A stretch of 49,815 nt of DNA. Source: Saccoglossus kowalevskii (lineage: Eukaryota > Hemichordata > Enteropneusta > Harrimaniidae). The stretch spans positions 320,006-369,820 of the forward strand of contig NW_003155243.1 in assembly GCF_000003605.2 (NCBI RefSeq), in the 5' to 3' direction. Below, piece after piece: positions 46,725 to 49,815 of the stretch; within the stretch, counting starts at the first letter, position 1, and every line of letters begins with the position of its first letter. The notes beneath the pieces are model-generated. The model made no database searches. It was not told the origin of the DNA and saw nothing but the letters and a program-made list of their open reading frames with translations. Both the position numbers and the translations under genes were made by a program.

Positions 46725-46730
46725 TTTATT
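46725..46730 (-). terminator. Poly(A) signal of the candidate minus-strand gene
   Basis: TTTATT on the + strand, read as AATAAA on the minus strand, about 180 bp after the proposed stop codon. Confidence 0.4.
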
Positions 46731-46905
46731 ATCATACATTAATATTAACAAATCGTGTGAAATTGAATTTTTATGTACAGAGAAACACATAATATTTATG
46801 CTTTGGTTGACAGCACTTCTCAAAGAAAAAAAAAAGACGACCTGCAAAACTTTATACAATTGTCAGACATGCAGCGAATAGTATGCTTTTGTAATATATG
46901 CAGTT

Positions 46906-46947
46906 TCAGTGGCTTTGCTTTCTGAGAAACAAATTCTGGTTCTGCAC
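46906..46947 (-). CDS. Candidate minus-strand gene, exon 2 (last coding exon)
   Basis: On the minus strand a long pyrimidine tract ending TTTTTTTCAG precedes GTGCAGAACCAG. In phase 0 with exon 1 this reads VQNQNLFLRKQSH and stops at 46906-46908. A 3' UTR and AATAAA at 46725-46730 follow. Acceptor, phase, stop and poly(A) signal are mutually consistent. The intron would be 1191 bp (46948-48138). Confidence 0.35.
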   Translation of the reverse strand: MQNQNLFLRKQSH

Positions 46948-48138
46948 CTGAAAAAAACAAAAAAACATTTAGTCAAAAGTAAGCAGAGGTTGTAGCATAT
47001 GTGCTCCCATTAGCTGTTAAATTTAATTAAAAAAGATATTTGTGTACCGTCTTTTCAGTACGAAAACGTATTCCTTAATATATTTATACCAGCCAGAAAG
47101 AAATTGCAGTTTACACTGAGCAATTAGGAATATACATGGACAACAATTGATGCATGTCTAGCAATATACTGTTTGAAAGGCTGCAAGATGTAATGAAATA
47201 GCAAACCAATCACTACTCGAGTCGGACTGGCTGGGAAACTGCATAATACATACAAAAATGTATGCAAATGATATGTAAAGCTTACTCTTCTGAAAGAAAG
47301 ACTCTTTATGATGAATTTAACATAATATTTACTAATTTAACAAAATATTTACTAATTTACATGAGATGGACAAAACAGAAAAATTCAAGACAATCATCAA
47401 CGCATCAGATAAACATTTACTGAAAACACTAATTCAATACATTGATAATGCAAACTTAAAAAAAAGCATTTAATAACTTTCTTTGTTTTTTGATACTATA
47501 ATTAATTTGTGTTCATGTTTATTAATTTAACTTTATTACTCAGAGCCCAAAAAAGATTGTAATTTCTTTACGGTGATAATAAAAATAAAAATGTACTGCG
47601 TGGAATTTTTCTGTGGAAAAAATAAACGTACCGGTACGTTTATATTGGGACATTTAGCGTTGTGGGCAAGCTCTCCTGAGTAGCGACATATTTTTAACTT
47701 CGCCTATTGTGTGATCAGTGGATTACGTAAATAAACCAACACTTTCAATGAGTACATGCCGACCCAACTAAACTTGTTTATGAACAGCGAGGACGCATCT
47801 CATAGAACAATAGCTGTGGAAATCATAAACAAATGTAAATGTCGCGGAAATCAAGCATGGCGATTTTGAGCGAGGCAGAGTCTGGCAAGCGTCTCAGAGC
47901 AGCATTGCGCCGACACCACCAGGACGTTTGAATCCCGGTGAGAGCACTGCAAACCTCTTAAATCACGAGGTAAACTTTCAATTTACACAATACAGAATCA
48001 GTTCCTACAATAATAAAAAGGCAGTTTTTCTGGCGAAACTCTCGCCAGGTTAGCAATAGTTTCTTACGAGATCACCAAACCCGAGACACAAACGATAATA
48101 CAAAGTGTATAAATACCATAACAAGCACAGTTTCTTAC
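46948..48138 (-). other. Proposed intron of the minus-strand gene
   Basis: AT-rich up to 47600, then CpG-richer (47640-48060). It contains a 22-bp perfect palindrome (47622-47643). On the + strand it also contains an ATG in good context (47857) with a 24-codon ORF and a nearby GGTGAG, which might be an antisense or divergent transcript start. Confidence 0.4.
47622..47643. repeat. 22-bp perfect palindrome
   Basis: Centred on ACCGGT; its inner 18 bases read AAACGTACCGGTACGTTT. It is a possible dimeric factor site. Confidence 0.85.
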
Positions 48139-48444
48139 CTTTGAAATTGACGAGACACAAATTTGTCCATATAAGTGTTGCGCAAATAAAGATACAATTC
48201 CGGGATACAATATCCTCACAAAAATGACTGTGATTTCCACCGAGACGAGAACTGCGTAAGCGTTATCAAAACTCGAATTAAATTCGGGAAAAGTCGGATT
48301 TTCCAGCAGTTTTGAAGGAAAAATGTTAAAAATCAAGGAAAAACACGGTGAAACTTTGAAGAATCGAAAAAATAACTTGATGTTCATAATAGCACCATCA
48401 ATTTCTGTCTCTGTACCAACTCTGAACTGAATTAGATCACACAT
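48139..48444 (-). CDS. Candidate minus-strand gene, exon 1
   Basis: The frame is open on the minus strand from 48504 to a strong donor, TTTCAAAG|GTAAGAAA (last exon base 48139, phase 0). The first ATG is at 48444; a second (48387) starts MNIKLFFRFFKVSPCFSLIF, a signal- or anchor-like start. A second hydrophobic stretch (AYAVLVSVEITVIFV) follows. Joined to 46906-46947 it would give 115 aa, or 96 aa from the second ATG. I recognise no family. The upstream DNA (48490-48660) is richer in CpG, as for a promoter. It could also be a non-coding RNA. Confidence 0.35.
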
Positions 48445-48457
48445 GTGTGAGAAAAAG
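48405..48457 (-). repeat. 53-bp exon-like block, copy 1
   Basis: Lies within candidate exon 1 of the minus-strand gene. It is preceded on the minus strand by TTACCAG, as in copy 2. The frame used gives FFSHMCDLIQFRVGTE here and FFSDMCHPVLYKVGTG in copy 2, with several conservative differences (V/I, Y/F, K/R). Confidence 0.65.
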
Positions 48458-48504
48458 CTGGTAACATGAAATGTGCACACACATTTGCACAGACACGACC
48501 CAAA

Positions 48505-49815
48505 TTAATACTGCGATCCGGGCGGCTAAATATAATTTTATTTCAGCGTAATTTCTCGCGCCCACCAACTTGTAAGCGCAAAAAAATGCTAAAAAAATAG
48601 TATTTTTATCTTCATTTTTTTACCGCCCACCGCATAACAAATCCAAGTTGCATTTTCGTGGGAGTATTATGATCAAAGTACGGAAGTCTCGCGCAGATGA
48701 GAAACAAGGTTATACACGGAATAACATTTTATTTCATTTCTTCTCTCTGATCAATTATCTAACTTACTATTCTTTGAGAATCACACAAATCTAATGGAAA
48801 AAAAGAATTAATTTTATTTTTTTTCCGCCCTCCTGAAAAAAATTGCCTTATAAAAACTTGTGAAACAAAGAATAAGAATAACAAAGAAGTCTGGCCTTAC
48901 CAACCTTTGACACAACAGTGCCCCCCCCCCCCCCCACACACACACATACACACTCTCACACACCACCACCACCATTGAACCCAGCACATCTAAGTTAGTA
49001 CATCACTTGTGCTCAAGGCATTGGCGTGGAAATCTGAGAATCACTGGCAACTAGTACTCACTTCTCGGTCTCCCTTGAGAGTGAACTTCTGATCTATAAT
49101 GATAACATTTATTTACCCATAATAAATAATACTTGATGTCATAGAATATTAGAGAAACATAAAGGAATATAGGTAAAAGGAAAACAGAAAATAGCAGAGC
49201 TAGTCTAGTCTGGACCTGCAAAAGGTAGTCTTGTGAGAAATAGTCAATCAAAATTAGAGGGCACTGTCACTATACTTGAAATAATATTTAAATTAATGAA
49301 AAAAAGACAATATACAACTGTAAATCAACCATGCTGGGAAGGAGGGGAGTATTTTTCTGTGGGATTTTTTCTGAAATGCTGTAAAGGTTTGTTGCTATGA
49401 ATGTTTTTGGCACATGAGTGAAATATTGTATACTGCCCAGATGTAGTATTGTTTACATAAATGTAATAAATGGCTCTTCCAAAATCAAAATATTTGGTCT
49501 GAAATTAAACATGAAATGTTATTCATGCATTTTTTGTATCCAAACTGAATTCCATTTGTCCAGGTTCAAGTACAGAGATATAGTAGTATGGCCAAAAAGA
49601 AAGATTGCAGGCAGTCAAACATCCTAACATGTATAATTTGAAGAGAAAAAAATGTCAACGATACATTTGAAAACAAGAAGATAGTCGCAGTTGGTCATTT
49701 TGGATTTGAACACAAAACAAATCTTGGACATGTATCTCAACATGTATAATTTTTGTATCAAATTCGAATGAAAACTGAAAAATCAAGTTCATTTTCCAAA
49801 AAAATAAGATGGATG
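48505..49815. other. Right-end region without recognised gene
   Basis: AT-rich apart from the C-rich tract and the CpG-richer 48505-48660. A minus-strand frame (about 49066-49214) lies between TTTTGCAG and GAA|GTGAGT splice-like sites and is hydrophobic. Its phase does not join to the 48457 acceptor without a stop, so it is not annotated. Confidence 0.6.
48921..48974 (+). repeat. Poly-C / CA / CAC tract
   Basis: A run of about 15 C, then CA repeats with interruptions, then CAC trinucleotides. Such tracts are length-variable and error-prone. Confidence 0.9.

Noticed and set aside
47857-47950. A tRNA-like T-arm word (TTTGAATCCCGG) and an ATG with good context starting MAILSEAESGKRLRAALRRH
   Set aside because: No complementary T-stem and no upstream A box in tRNA spacing. 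The ORF stops after 24 codons and is kept only as a note on a possible transcript start.
49066-49214. A hydrophobic minus-strand segment between acceptor-like and donor-like sites
   Set aside because: Its donor phase joins to the 48457 acceptor only with an immediate stop, and there is no independent support.

Overview
This is a eukaryotic (animal) genomic window: AT-rich, intron-rich, dense in interspersed repeats, with one assembly gap of 429 Ns (23731-24159). One gene dominates it. On the + strand, 17 exons between about 1.0 and 42.6 kb encode a K+-dependent Na+/Ca2+ exchanger of the NCKX/SLC24A family, closest in motifs to the SLC24A3/4/5 branch. Every intron is GT-AG, every phase closes, and the model runs from ATG 1285 to TGA 42565-42567 (1680 nt, 559 aa). 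Repeat style and protein look suggest a marine invertebrate, perhaps a non-vertebrate deuterostome such as a hemichordate. That species guess is weak.

Layout: 1-680 is a tandem array of about 129-bp units, each with a palindromic CArG-type core, ending about 330 bp before a TATA box (1010-1017). Exon 1 (about 1040-1393) encodes the extracellular N-terminus. Intron 1 (11.9 kb) is mostly featureless AT-rich DNA with one foldback repeat and a few weak promoter/ORF candidates. Exons 2-5 (13.3-19.6 kb) encode the first membrane helices and the alpha-1 repeat. Exons 6-7 finish the N-terminal membrane half. Exons 8-12 (26.1-36.7 kb) encode the large cytosolic loop. Exons 13-17 (38.9-42.6 kb) encode the second membrane half with the alpha-2 repeat. 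A 3' UTR follows, with a first AATAAA at 43312. The three canonical ion-site acidic residues are all present (E109, D441, D468 in this model), so the exchanger should be active and K+-dependent.

The introns carry several unrecognised non-autonomous mobile elements with visible terminal inverted repeats: a 0.5-kb foldback family, a 1.57-kb CCGTA-ended element, a 0.9-kb element flanked by TTAA, a 1.3-kb element abutting the exon 11 splice donor, a 0.2-kb MITE, and a 64-bp palindromic element present twice. Several other dispersed families share a common short motif.

At the right end (46.7-48.5 kb) there is evidence for a small unrecognised minus-strand gene with two exons, a clean donor and acceptor, and a poly(A) signal. 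A 53-bp exon-like block within it is duplicated 2.4 kb away. No prokaryotic features, rRNA, tRNA or CRISPR were seen.
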